Assembly: GCF_025060375.1 (NCBI RefSeq)
Contig: NZ_JANXCG010000043.1
Location: 1-49,529 of the forward strand
DNA length: 49,529 bases
Reading direction: 5' to 3'
Source of the DNA: Meiothermus sp.
GTDB taxonomy: Bacteria > Deinococcota > Deinococci > Deinococcales > Thermaceae
The position numbers and the translations under genes are program-made. Below are positions 7,988-17,410 of this stretch, piece after piece. Under the pieces are notes generated by a model that was not told the DNA's origin, searched no databases, and worked only from the letters and a program-made list of their open reading frames with translations. Positions within the stretch are counted from its first letter, which is position 1. Each line of letters starts with the position of its first letter.

Positions 7988-9433
7988 ATGCAGAAAACCC
8001 CCATCACAGTGGCCTACGGCGACGGCATCGGTCCTGAGATTATGCGCGCAGTGCTGCGCGTTCTGGAAGCCGGTGGGGCCCAGATAGAGCCCGAGCCCAT
8101 CGAGATTGGCGAGAGCGTCTACCGCCGGGGACACACCAGCGGCATTGAGGAAAAGGCCTGGGAAAGCCTGCGCCGCACCCGGGTCTTCCTGAAAGCCCCG
8201 ATCACCACCCCCCAGGGCGGGGGCTACAAGAGCCTGAACGTAACCGTGCGCAAGACGCTGGGGCTCTACGCCAATGTGCGGCCGGTGCGCAGCTACGAGC
8301 CTTTCATCGCCACCAAACACGGGGCCATCGACCTGGTCATCGTGCGGGAAAACGAGGAGGACCTCTACGCTGGGATTGAGCACCAACAGACCGACCAGGT
8401 GGTCCAGTGCTTGAAGCTCATCTCCAGGCCGGGAACCGAGCGCATCGTCCGCTATGCCTTCGAGTTCGCCCGACGGAACGGGCGCAAAAGGGTTACCTGC
8501 ATTACCAAGGACAACATCATGAAGCTCACCGACGGTCTCTTCCACAGAATCTTTGAGGAAGTGGGGCGCGAGTACCCAGAGATACAAAGGGAGCACATGA
8601 TCGTGGACATCGGGGCTGCACGCCTGGCTGAGACCCCCGAGCGCTTTGACGTCATCCTGGCCCCCAACCTCTACGGGGACATCCTCTCCGACATCGCCGC
8701 CGAGGTGGCGGGGTCGGTGGGACTGGCGGGTTCCGCGAACGTAGGGGACGACTGCGCCATGTTCGAGGCGGTACACGGCAGCGCACCGGATATAGCTGGA
8801 AGGGGCATAGCCAACCCCTCAGGGCTGCTGCAAGCCGCCGTTTTGATGCTGGTCCACATAGGTCAGCCCGAGGCCGCAGCACGGATCCAGAACGCCTGGC
8901 TCAAGACCCTGGAGGATGGTCTGCACACCCCCGACATCTACGACGAGCGGACCAGCCGGAAAAAGGTAGGCACCGAGGCCTTTGCCGATGCGATTATCGA
9001 GCGGCTTGGCCAGATGCCCGAACACCTCTCGCCTGCCCGGTTCAGCGAGGCCAGCAGGACCCCCATGCCCCCCATCCGGGTCCGAGAGTATCCCCCTGCC
9101 CAAAGGGAGCTGGTCGGGGTGGACGTCTTTTTCTGCTGGCGCGGCACCAAACCCGAGGAGCTGGCCGGAATTCTGCAGCCCTTCTCCAACGGAAAGCTCA
9201 GGCTCACCCTGATCACCAACCGGGGGGTCAAGGTCTGGCCGGGGGGTTTCCCGGAAACCTTCCGCACCGACCACTGGCGGGGACGCTTCATGAGCGAGGG
9301 GGGCTGCCTCAGCCACCGCGACATCGTGGAGCTGCTGGGGCGGCTGGCTGAGGCCGGCTTGGACTTCATAAAGACCGAGCACCTCTACACTTTCGACGGA
9401 AAACCCGGCTACTCCTTGGGGCAAGGGCAGTAG
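7988..9433 (+). CDS. icd: Isocitrate dehydrogenase, Thermus type
   Basis: Oxidatively decarboxylates isocitrate to 2-oxoglutarate in the TCA cycle, feeding the glutamate synthase encoded elsewhere in this window. The 481-residue protein has the beta-decarboxylating dehydrogenase fold: AYGDGIGPEIM at the N-terminus, the substrate-binding arginines around TVRKTLGLYANVRPVRSY, and IVRENEEDLYAG. The metal-binding aspartates are in NLYGDILSDIAAEVAGS, and HGSAPDIAGRGIANPSG is the coenzyme loop. About 140 extra C-terminal residues (from about 340) match the extension known from Thermus thermophilus isocitrate dehydrogenase. The ATG at 7988 has a strong GGAGGAGGT site just upstream, so I reject the earlier in-frame ATG at 7904. 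NADP preference is likely by family but not proved from sequence. Confidence 0.93.
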   Translation: MQKTPITVAYGDGIGPEIMRAVLRVLEAGGAQIEPEPIEIGESVYRRGHTSGIEEKAWESLRRTRVFLKAPITTPQGGGYKSLNVTVRKTLGLYANVRPVRSYEPFIATKHGAIDLVIVRENEEDLYAGIEHQQTDQVVQCLKLISRPGTERIVRYAFEFARRNGRKRVTCITKDNIMKLTDGLFHRIFEEVGREYPEIQREHMIVDIGAARLAETPERFDVILAPNLYGDILSDIAAEVAGSVGLAGSANVGDDCAMFEAVHGSAPDIAGRGIANPSGLLQAAVLMLVHIGQPEAAARIQNAWLKTLEDGLHTPDIYDERTSRKKVGTEAFADAIIERLGQMPEHLSPARFSEASRTPMPPIRVREYPPAQRELVGVDVFFCWRGTKPEELAGILQPFSNGKLRLTLITNRGVKVWPGGFPETFRTDHWRGRFMSEGGCLSHRDIVELLGRLAEAGLDFIKTEHLYTFDGKPGYSLGQGQ

Positions 9434-9524
9434 AATGGGAATCCGCGTGGAGAGCCAATTGTCGCTTCCAGCAAAGCCCATGGTACAGCCCTAGAACCCT
9501 GCAACTTGAACCTCAGCCCAAACC

Positions 9525-10493
9525 ATGGAAACCCTAGAACTCCTTCGCGCCAACCTACTTTCTCCCGCTGTGCTGGCCTTCGCCCTGGGGATAGTGGCCA
9601 CCCTGGTCCGTTCCGACCTCAGGATTCCCGAAGCCCTCTACACCAGCCTCTCCATCTACCTACTCCTGGCCATCGGGCTCAAAGGGGGGGCAGCCCTGGC
9701 CGCCACCCCCTGGAGCGAGCTGTGGAAGCCTGCTTTGGCTACCCTGGCCCTAGGGGTGTTCACCCCGTTGCTCTCCTACGCTGTGCTGCGGCGGCTCGGC
9801 CGAATGGATGTGGTCAACGCCGCAGCCCTGGCCGCCCACTACGGTTCGGTTTCGGCGGTCACCTTCATCGCCGCCAACTCCCTCATGCAATCCGTCAAGC
9901 AGCCGGTGGAGGGCTACCTGCCTACCCTGGTGGCCATCCTGGAGGTTCCGGCCATCGTTATCGCTCTGCTCATCGCCCGCCGCAACCTGAAAGGAGGCCC
10001 TATGGGCGAAGCGGTGCGCGAAATCCTCACCGGTCGCAGCGTCTTGCTGCTGGTGGGGGGATCACTTATCGGCTTCTTGAGCGGACCGGAGGGCCTCAAA
10101 AAGGTAGCTGCGGCTTTTGTGGACCCCTTTCAGGGGGTGCTGGTGCTGTTCCTGCTCGAGCTGGGTATGGTGGCAGCCAAGCGGCTGCGCGACCTGCGCA
10201 GCACCGGGGCCTTCCTCATTGGCTTTGGCCTGGGAATGCCGGTGGTACAAGGTGCGCTTGGGGTCTGGCTGGGCAGCCTGGCCGGGATGTCGGTGGGCGG
10301 GGCCACGGTCCTAGGGGCTATGGCGGCCAGCGCCTCGTACATCGCCGCCCCCGCCGCTGTGCGCATCGCCCTGCCCCAGGCCAACCCTAGCTACTACCTG
10401 ACGGCCTCGTTGGGAATCACCTTTCCCTTCAACTTGACCCTGGGCATTCCCCTCTACTTCGCCCTCTCTCGCTCTCTGCACGGAGGTGCGTGA
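9525..10493 (+). CDS. sbtA: SbtA-like sodium-dependent bicarbonate transporter
   Basis: A 322-residue membrane protein of the SbtA (DUF897) family, which in cyanobacteria imports bicarbonate with sodium. It has about ten hydrophobic helices in two inverted halves. The first half includes SIYLLLAIGLKGG and ALAAHYGSVSAVTF. The second includes MSVGGATVLGAMAASASYIAAPAAVRIALP. These are characteristic repeat signatures of the family. Its TGA stop overlaps the ATG of the PII-like partner, so the two are translationally coupled. A bicarbonate supply would suit PurK and other carboxylating enzymes, but that link is inferred. No ribosome-binding site precedes the ATG. Confidence 0.85.
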   Translation: METLELLRANLLSPAVLAFALGIVATLVRSDLRIPEALYTSLSIYLLLAIGLKGGAALAATPWSELWKPALATLALGVFTPLLSYAVLRRLGRMDVVNAAALAAHYGSVSAVTFIAANSLMQSVKQPVEGYLPTLVAILEVPAIVIALLIARRNLKGGPMGEAVREILTGRSVLLLVGGSLIGFLSGPEGLKKVAAAFVDPFQGVLVLFLLELGMVAAKRLRDLRSTGAFLIGFGLGMPVVQGALGVWLGSLAGMSVGGATVLGAMAASASYIAAPAAVRIALPQANPSYYLTASLGITFPFNLTLGIPLYFALSRSLHGGA

Positions 10494-10795
10494 TGGCGCT
10501 GGTGGCGCGCAAGCTGGTCACCATAATTGCCGAGGGGTTTCTGGAAGAGCGGCTGGTGCGGGAGATAAAACGCCTCGGGGCTAAGGGCTACACCATCACC
10601 GAGGCCCGAGGCGAGGGGAGCCGAGGGGTACGGGCCAGCGAGTGGGAGGGCAACAACATCCGCCTCGAGACCATCGTGAGCCCCGAGGTGGCCGAAAAAA
10701 TTCTGGCCCATCTGGCCGAGGTTTACTTTCCCAACTACGCGGTCATCGCCTACGTAGAGACCGTGGAGGTGGTCCGGGGCGAGAAGTACACCTGA
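10493..10795 (+). CDS. sbtB: SbtB-like PII-family regulator
   Basis: A 100-residue PII-like protein, probably the trimeric regulator of the neighbouring transporter. In cyanobacteria SbtB binds adenine nucleotides, including cAMP and AMP, and docks on SbtA. It begins with [28 protein letters not shown] and has a T-loop region rich in charged residues (ARGEGSRGVRASEWEG). It ends VRGEKYT, without the cysteine-rich redox tail seen in some cyanobacterial SbtB proteins. The ATG at 10493 shares its A with the sbtA stop (TGATG) and has GGAGG seven bases upstream. A GTG one codon earlier lies too close to that site. Confidence 0.82.
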   Translation: MALVARKLVTIIAEGFLEERLVREIKRLGAKGYTITEARGEGSRGVRASEWEGNNIRLETIVSPEVAEKILAHLAEVYFPNYAVIAYVETVEVVRGEKYT

Positions 10796-10807
10796 GGGCC
10801 CCGGCAG

Positions 10808-10820
10808 TAGACTGTCTGCC
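10808..10820 (+). promoter_or_regulatory. Leaderless -10 box
   Basis: TAGACT at 10808-10813, seven bases before the ATG at 10821. It gives the hypothetical gene its own promoter, separate from sbtAB. Confidence 0.5.
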
Positions 10821-11720
10821 ATGCCCAAACGTATCGTGAGCATCTCCATTGGTTCATCCAAGCGCAACTCCATGGTCGAGGTGCACGTCCTGGGGGAGAC
10901 CTTTCTGCTGGAGCGCATCGGCACCGACGGGAGCTGGGAGAGGGCCATCCAGCTGGTCAGGGAGCTGGACGGGAAGGTAGAGGCTTTCGGGCTGGGAGGG
11001 GCCGACCTGTACGTGTACGCTGGGGGGCGCCGCTACACCTTTCGCGATGCGCGGAGGGTTGCTGCAGCGGCCCAAAAAACCCCCATGGTGGACGGCTCGG
11101 GATTGAAGCACACCCTCGAGCGCCGCGCCGTGCGGATTCTGGAGGGTGAGCTGGGCTGGCAGGGCAAGCGGGTGCTGGTTCCCAGCGCGGTGGACCGCTT
11201 TGGCCTAGCCGAAGCCCTAGACGAAGCAGGGGCCCAGACCCTTTACGGGGACCTCATCTTTGGGCTGGGCCTGCCCATCCCCATCTACCGGCTCTCCCTG
11301 CTGCAGAAGCTGGGCTACCTTTTCCTACCCCTCATCACCCAGCTCCCCTTCCAGTGGCTCTACCCCACCGGGGAAAAACAGGAAAAGCAGGTGCTGGACT
11401 GGCGCCAGCGCTACTTCAGCTGGGCCCAGGTGGTGGCGGGCGACTGGCACTTTATAAGGCGCTTCATGCCCGAAAGGATGGAGGGCAAGGTCATCCTAAC
11501 CAACACCACCACCGAGGAGGACCTGGCGTTTTTGCGGGCTCGAGGCGTGGCCAAGCTCATCACCACCACCCCCCGGCTGGAAGGCCGCAGTTTCGGAACC
11601 AACGTGATGGAGGCCTTCATCGTGGCCCTAGCGGGAAGGTACCCGCTGAGCGAGGCCGACTACCTTAGGTACATAGAGCAGCTCCAGCTAAAGCCCGAGA
11701 TCACCGAACTTCAGGCTTAG
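10821..11720 (+). CDS. Conserved hypothetical protein
   Basis: A 299-residue soluble protein that I do not assign to a known function. Similar Thermales proteins may have been labelled quinate 5-dehydrogenase, but that is a loose recollection and I see no convincing dinucleotide-binding GxGxxG motif to support it. Visible features are a compact beta-rich N-terminus (RIVSISIGSSKRNSMVEVHVLG), FGLGGADLYVYAGGRRY, and VDRFGLAEALDEAGAQTLYGDLIFGLGLPIPIY. A hydrophobic LLQKLGYLFLPLITQLPF stretch lies midway. A C-terminal GVAKLITTTPRLEGRSFGTNVMEAFIVALAG segment resembles a nucleotide- or sugar-binding fold. It has a TAGACT leaderless promoter. Its last 20 bases overlap the end of the convergent GH13 gene. 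Confidence 0.6.
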   Translation: MPKRIVSISIGSSKRNSMVEVHVLGETFLLERIGTDGSWERAIQLVRELDGKVEAFGLGGADLYVYAGGRRYTFRDARRVAAAAQKTPMVDGSGLKHTLERRAVRILEGELGWQGKRVLVPSAVDRFGLAEALDEAGAQTLYGDLIFGLGLPIPIYRLSLLQKLGYLFLPLITQLPFQWLYPTGEKQEKQVLDWRQRYFSWAQVVAGDWHFIRRFMPERMEGKVILTNTTTEEDLAFLRARGVAKLITTTPRLEGRSFGTNVMEAFIVALAGRYPLSEADYLRYIEQLQLKPEITELQA

Positions 11721-14700
11721 GGAAGAGCGTCCGGAGGTACTCGGCCAGGCCCAGCCGGTCGCCCGCGGCCAGGTAGGCGGCCTGCTGGGGCCAGGTGGGT
11801 AGGCTGGAAGCGCCGCGCCGCCCGGCCGCAACCAAGGCCCGGCGCAGGTCCTCCAGGCTGGCCTTGGCAAGCTGGGCATAGGTGGTGAAGCCCGCTGCGC
11901 GCAAGGCCTGGGCCGTGCTGGGCCCGATGCCCCAGATGCGGGTAAGGTCGTCCCCTGCCCTGCGGGCCCGGGGGGGCTTCAGGGCGGCCAGGTAGGCCAG
12001 AAGCCGGTAGCCCACCTCCTCCGCCGTCCGGTTCAGGCGGGCCTCGAGGGACGACCAAGCCCTCCGCAAAGCCCCCCTGCGCGCGGCCGAAACCCCCTCG
12101 GCATAGGCCAGGGCCAAGGCCCTCCCCCTTAGGGCCGCCCAGAGGAGGGCATGGGCCTCGCGGTTGAAGTATGTCTCCCCAGCGAAGCGGTTAACCCCCA
12201 GAAATTCCTGCCAGCGCGGGTCTCGCAGCAGGCGAGGGTAGAACCGGGGCTCCCTGGAGAGGCCGGGGGTAGCCAGCACCCCTACCAGGCCAGCCGCCCG
12301 CCGGGCTGCCTCAGCCTCCAGCCCGGCCTGCTGGAAGGCCTCCTGAAGAAGCCCCCTCAGGCGCCACTCCTCTAGATGGGCCCCCAACCCTGGGACCAAG
12401 GCCCAGCCCAAGAGGGCCATCCTCACCTCCGGCCGAGGCTCAGTGCGAACTACCCAAAGCGCCCCCTCCAACCGCCGCAGAACGCGCGCGGGCGGGGGAA
12501 GCCTCAGGGCCGGAGCAAAGCGCCCAAGGCTTTGGTAGAGGGCGCGAAGGTCTTCCCGCAAGGCCTCGTCTGGGGAACCCCCACGCGACAACCGACGCAG
12601 CCGCTCCGGGGTGATCAGCCTGCGCAAAGGCGCGTGGACGGGGGCCAGCCATAGGGAAAGCCGCGCCTCCTCCAGGCTCGGCACCCCCTGCTCCCCCAGG
12701 ACCTCCCAAAGCTGGGCATAGCTGCCATCCGCATCGTGCACCTCGCGCCAGTCCATGAACACCCGCCGCTGGTAGGGGCCCAGCTCGAGGCAGAGCCCTC
12801 CCTCCAGAAGGGCGCGGTTGGGCCGCAGGTACTCCAGCCCTGTCACGCGGTCGCGAAAGAGGCTGTAGTAACCCTCCGCCGGGCGCAACCCCAAGCCCTC
12901 CGCCAAGCCCACCCGGCGCACCTCCCGCCCCCCCGGGGTCTTGAAGAGCTGGGGCACCGAACGGCGCAGGCAAACCCGGGCAACGGCGTTTTTGTTGTGG
13001 TAGACCACCAAGGCCCGCACCTCGCCCCGCCGGTTGGAGTAGGCGAAAACGTCCTGGTTCACCCCATCTTCCCCCTCGGCATCGTACAAGACGAAGTTCT
13101 CTACCTCAGCGAAAAGCGCCCGGTTTTTGAGGAGAGGTGCGATCTGCTCCTGGTGGTAGGCCACGAACCCCTCGTCCGGCGCCTCTTCGTAATAGGCCCG
13201 GGCGTACTCCATCCCGTAGCGTTCAGCCAGACCCTCCACCTGGCCGTGGGCCAGCATGGGCAGGCCCGGCAGGGTGGCGCAGAGGGTCATCACGCCAAAG
13301 TACTTGTCCCCCTTTCCAAACTGCTCCAGCGCGGTCTTCTCATCCGGATTGCTCAGGAAGTTCACGAAACGCTTGAGAATTTCCGGCTCAAACTCCAAGG
13401 TGTTCTTCAAGACCTCCCGGTAGCGGGCGTTCTCCTCATCGCGCAGCATGTTCATGAAGGCCGAGTTGTAGACCCGGTGCATCCCCAGGCTGCGCACAAA
13501 ATAACCCTCCATCATCCAGAAAGCCTCAGCCAAAAGCAGGGTGTCGGGCGCCTCCTGGGCCACCCGGTCCACCACCTCCCGCCAAAACTCCTGGGGCATG
13601 GCCCGGTCAAAATCCTCCTGAGGCATGGCGTGTTCGGCCCGGCTGGGCACCGAAGGGCCCCAGGGTGACCCCCCCGGTGGGGGCCACCACAACCGCTGGT
13701 AGTGCCGCCTGGTTAGGGTCATGGCCGCGTCAAAGCGAAGGATGGGGAAACGACGGGCCACCTTGAGGATGGTCTGGATAACCGCCTCTCGCACCTCGGG
13801 GAGCAGGTAGTTGAGCTGGGCAGTATCGTTCCAGGGCATGGCGGTGCCGTCGTTGCCATGGTAGATGTAGCGCACCTCACCGCTTTGTCGGTCCACCCGC
13901 TTGAAGACCACCGCCGCATCGGACCGGTCGTAGTAGTGGTCCTCCAGGTAGAGGCCCACCCGGGGGTCTTCGCTGAGATCAGGCCCGCTAAAGCTGTAGC
14001 TGGGAAAGGGAGGGTAGGGTAGGCTGATGAACCAATCGGGGTGTTCCACCACCCAGCGACCGTCCATTGCGGTGTGGTTGGGCACCATGTCCGCCGCCAG
14101 GCGTATGCCATACCGGGCCGCCTTCCGGCGCAGCACCTCCAGCGCCGCCTCCCCCCCCAGCGCTTCGGCGATGGTGTAGTCGTATACAGCGTAGGCCGAG
14201 GCCAGAGCCTCGGGGTTCCCCATCCGGCGCTTGATCTGGCGGGAGGCCCGGCTGCGCTCCCAAAGCCCAATCAACCACAGGGCGTTCACACCCCAGTCTT
14301 GAAGCCGCTTCAGCTCCTCCTCAGGAATGGCGTCCAGGGTCTGGATGGGGCGGGCGTACCTTTTGGAAAGCTGGTCGAGCCAGACAAAGGTGTTCTTGGC
14401 TAGCAGCACCACCTGCGGCATCCAGTCCAGGTCAGGGCTGAAGGCCTCGGGCTCGAGCTGCGCGCTGGCCCAAAACCGCTCCCGATCGAGCATCGGGCTC
14501 TCGGCGGGTCTTTGGGGAGGTCCAAAACCCACCGGCACGGCGAACGAGCGGGCCGCCTCACGCACCACATCCAGCGCCACCAGAAGCCGATAGTAAATAG
14601 CCCCCAGCCGCCCCCCAAAGCGCTCCAGCAAAAAGCGAAGCTGGGCCTCTAGGGAGTCGGGGTAGAGCCGGGCCGGCAGGCGCAGGGTTTGGAGGAGCGA

Positions 14701-15297
14701 CGCCCCCCCCTCCCCAAAGGCGGGCTGGGACTCAAAGAAGCGCTCAAGGTGGAGGACAACCGTAGGGTAGGCTGTGGAGGCCTCGAGGCTGGCGTCGTCA
14801 AAAAGCTCTAGAAAAGGCCCAAAGGCCGGATTGGCGTTGGCCAAATGGAGCATGAGGAGTTCCTCCAGGAGGACCTCGCGGTGGGGAATCCCCTCGGTCT
14901 GGCCCTCCATGTACGCCTCCAGGCTCAGCTCCCCTCGGTAAACCCTAAGAGGCGGAAACTCCTCAGCGAAAGCCCGCAGGGTTCTCTCCAGCACCTCTCC
15001 CCCCACCCGCTCCGCCAGGTACCCAAGGGCCGCCCGCATCAGCCCCGGGTGCTCCTCCAGGTACTGCCGCATCAAAAGGTGAAGTACCTCATCGATGAGG
15101 CCCATGGCGTTGATCTGGGCCGGGCTCACCGCCTGCTCGGGGGGCCTTCTGGCGTTCATGGCCGCAGCAAAGCGCCGGGCCGCTTGGAAGTCGGCCAAAA
15201 TCACATTCCCGCTCAGGGAGAAAAGCGAGAGGTCAAAGCGGTAGCGGTCGCGCGCCCGCCTAGAAACGTGAAACTCAAAGACTCCCGGCTGCCTCAT
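11701..15297 (-). CDS. GH13 amylase-family protein with C-terminal helix-hairpin-helix domain
   Basis: A 1198-residue protein. About 330 N-terminal residues match nothing I recognise. A GH13 (alpha-amylase family) barrel then carries region I (DMVPNHT, near 402), region II (LRFDAAM, nucleophile Asp near 523) and region III (LLLAEAFW, acid/base Glu near 589). Region IV reads FLSNPDEKTA, where the usual NHD is NPD. About 400 further residues include a beta domain and a helical part. The last 80 residues (from about 1110) are a helix-hairpin-helix module (DDLTRIWGIGPSTAQALRAA) of the kind seen in nucleic-acid-binding proteins. The enzyme probably acts on alpha-glucans or trehalose-like sugars, with substrate unknown. 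I chose the ATG at 15297 for its GGAGGAGGG site; the ATG at 15369 lacks one. Confidence 0.8.
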   Translation of the reverse strand: MRQPGVFEFHVSRRARDRYRFDLSLFSLSGNVILADFQAARRFAAAMNARRPPEQAVSPAQINAMGLIDEVLHLLMRQYLEEHPGLMRAALGYLAERVGGEVLERTLRAFAEEFPPLRVYRGELSLEAYMEGQTEGIPHREVLLEELLMLHLANANPAFGPFLELFDDASLEASTAYPTVVLHLERFFESQPAFGEGGASLLQTLRLPARLYPDSLEAQLRFLLERFGGRLGAIYYRLLVALDVVREAARSFAVPVGFGPPQRPAESPMLDRERFWASAQLEPEAFSPDLDWMPQVVLLAKNTFVWLDQLSKRYARPIQTLDAIPEEELKRLQDWGVNALWLIGLWERSRASRQIKRRMGNPEALASAYAVYDYTIAEALGGEAALEVLRRKAARYGIRLAADMVPNHTAMDGRWVVEHPDWFISLPYPPFPSYSFSGPDLSEDPRVGLYLEDHYYDRSDAAVVFKRVDRQSGEVRYIYHGNDGTAMPWNDTAQLNYLLPEVREAVIQTILKVARRFPILRFDAAMTLTRRHYQRLWWPPPGGSPWGPSVPSRAEHAMPQEDFDRAMPQEFWREVVDRVAQEAPDTLLLAEAFWMMEGYFVRSLGMHRVYNSAFMNMLRDEENARYREVLKNTLEFEPEILKRFVNFLSNPDEKTALEQFGKGDKYFGVMTLCATLPGLPMLAHGQVEGLAERYGMEYARAYYEEAPDEGFVAYHQEQIAPLLKNRALFAEVENFVLYDAEGEDGVNQDVFAYSNRRGEVRALVVYHNKNAVARVCLRRSVPQLFKTPGGREVRRVGLAEGLGLRPAEGYYSLFRDRVTGLEYLRPNRALLEGGLCLELGPYQRRVFMDWREVHDADGSYAQLWEVLGEQGVPSLEEARLSLWLAPVHAPLRRLITPERLRRLSRGGSPDEALREDLRALYQSLGRFAPALRLPPPARVLRRLEGALWVVRTEPRPEVRMALLGWALVPGLGAHLEEWRLRGLLQEAFQQAGLEAEAARRAAGLVGVLATPGLSREPRFYPRLLRDPRWQEFLGVNRFAGETYFNREAHALLWAALRGRALALAYAEGVSAARRGALRRAWSSLEARLNRTAEEVGYRLLAYLAALKPPRARRAGDDLTRIWGIGPSTAQALRAAGFTTYAQLAKASLEDLRRALVAAGRRGASSLPTWPQQAAYLAAGDRLGLAEYLRTLFPKPEVR

Positions 15298-15317
15298 ACC
15301 CTCCTCCGCTCGCCCCA

Positions 15318-15323
15318 AGTCTA
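15318..15323 (-). promoter_or_regulatory. -10 box of the GH13-HhH gene
   Basis: TAGACT on the minus strand, 20 bases upstream of the ATG at 15297. Transcription from here would include the GGAGGAGGG ribosome-binding site and exclude the longer ATG at 15369. It lies within 40 bases of the divergent promoter of the SRPBCC gene. Confidence 0.45.
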
Positions 15324-15355
15324 TCAGCCCCGGGTTCAGGGAATTCCCCACCTGG

Positions 15356-15367
15356 TAAACTAACCCC
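15356..15367 (+). promoter_or_regulatory. Leaderless -10 box
   Basis: TAAACT at 15356-15361 followed by six bases and the ATG at 15368. Confidence 0.5.
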
Positions 15368-15805
15368 ATGCCAGAGGTCTACGCTGAGCTCTACATCCCC
15401 AAACCCCCTCAGGAGGTCTACCGCGCAGCCCGGGACTTGGCCGGGCTGAAGCCCTATCTAAAGGATGTGGAAACCCTGGAGGTGCTGGAGGACAAGGGCA
15501 GCACCTCCCGCACCCGCTTCGTGGCAGTAGCCATGGGCAAGAAGGTCCAGTGGGTTGAGGAGGAAAGGTGGTTTGACGAGGAACTGCGCAACGAGTTCGA
15601 AAGCACCGAAGGTGACTTCGACCTCTACCGGGGCACTTGGACCTTCCTTCCGGAAGGGGACGGCACCAAAGCCGCCCTGCGGCTGGAGTACGAGCTGAAC
15701 ATCCCCATCTTCGGGGGCCTGCTGCAAAAGCTGGTCAAAAAGCTCATGCAGGAGAACGTAGAAAGCCTTCTGGCTGGCCTAAAAGAGCGCTGCTTGGCCG
15801 CCTAA
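15368..15805 (+). CDS. SRPBCC (START-like) family protein
   Basis: A 145-residue single-domain protein of the SRPBCC/START superfamily, which folds around a hydrophobic ligand cavity. The pattern fits the polyketide cyclase / COQ10 / RatA group. The N-terminal strand ends YIPKPPQEVYRAARDLAGLKPYL. A beta-sheet with VEEERWFDEELRNEFESTEGDFDLYRGTWTF follows, and a long C-terminal amphipathic helix (LLQKLVKKLMQENVESLLAGLKERCLAA) closes it. It has a leaderless TAAACT promoter divergent from the GH13 gene. The ligand cannot be deduced; lipid or quinone binding is the usual guess for this group. It precedes cysS but is separated from it by a promoter and leader. Confidence 0.75.
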   Translation: MPEVYAELYIPKPPQEVYRAARDLAGLKPYLKDVETLEVLEDKGSTSRTRFVAVAMGKKVQWVEEERWFDEELRNEFESTEGDFDLYRGTWTFLPEGDGTKAALRLEYELNIPIFGGLLQKLVKKLMQENVESLLAGLKERCLAA

Positions 15806-15825
15806 AACCCCCAAGCCCGGCGGGG

Positions 15826-15831
15826 TATACT
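15826..15831 (+). promoter_or_regulatory. -10 box of cysS
   Basis: TATACT, well matched to consensus. No good -35 hexamer lies 16-18 bases upstream. Transcription starting near 15838 would give a leader of about 105 bases. Confidence 0.5.
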
Positions 15832-15838
15832 CCCTTTG

Positions 15839-15943
15839 TGGGGGACCACCGCCGACGGCCTCCCCTTTGGGGGCGGTCCTCCAGTCCCGCGAGTCCGCAA
15901 AGCAACCCCAGCGAGCTAGCTTAGCTGACCCTGGAGTTTTCCT
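15839..15943 (+). promoter_or_regulatory. Structured 5' leader of cysS
   Basis: The leader can fold two competing hairpins. One pairs ACCGCC (15848-15853) with GGCGGT (15872-15877), extended by GGA/TCC. The other pairs 15857-15865 with 15869-15878 around a TTT loop, with one bulged C. Both use the same GGCGGT bases, so they exclude each other. A further AGCTAGCT palindrome lies at 15914-15921. GGAG, seven bases before the ATG, is the ribosome-binding site. The T-box consensus is absent. Confidence 0.4.
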
Positions 15944-17386
<1,443 letters not shown>

Positions 17387-17410
17387 GCAAGCTGGGCATC
17401 TTCTGCAACG

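Noticed and set aside
15839-15943. T-box riboswitch upstream of cysS
   Set aside because: The conserved T-box tRNA-acceptor-binding sequence and a terminator T-run are both absent, although the leader is structured.
15839-15943. SRP RNA or other known small RNA
   Set aside because: The conserved SRP GGAAGG/AGCAGCC loop motifs are not present.
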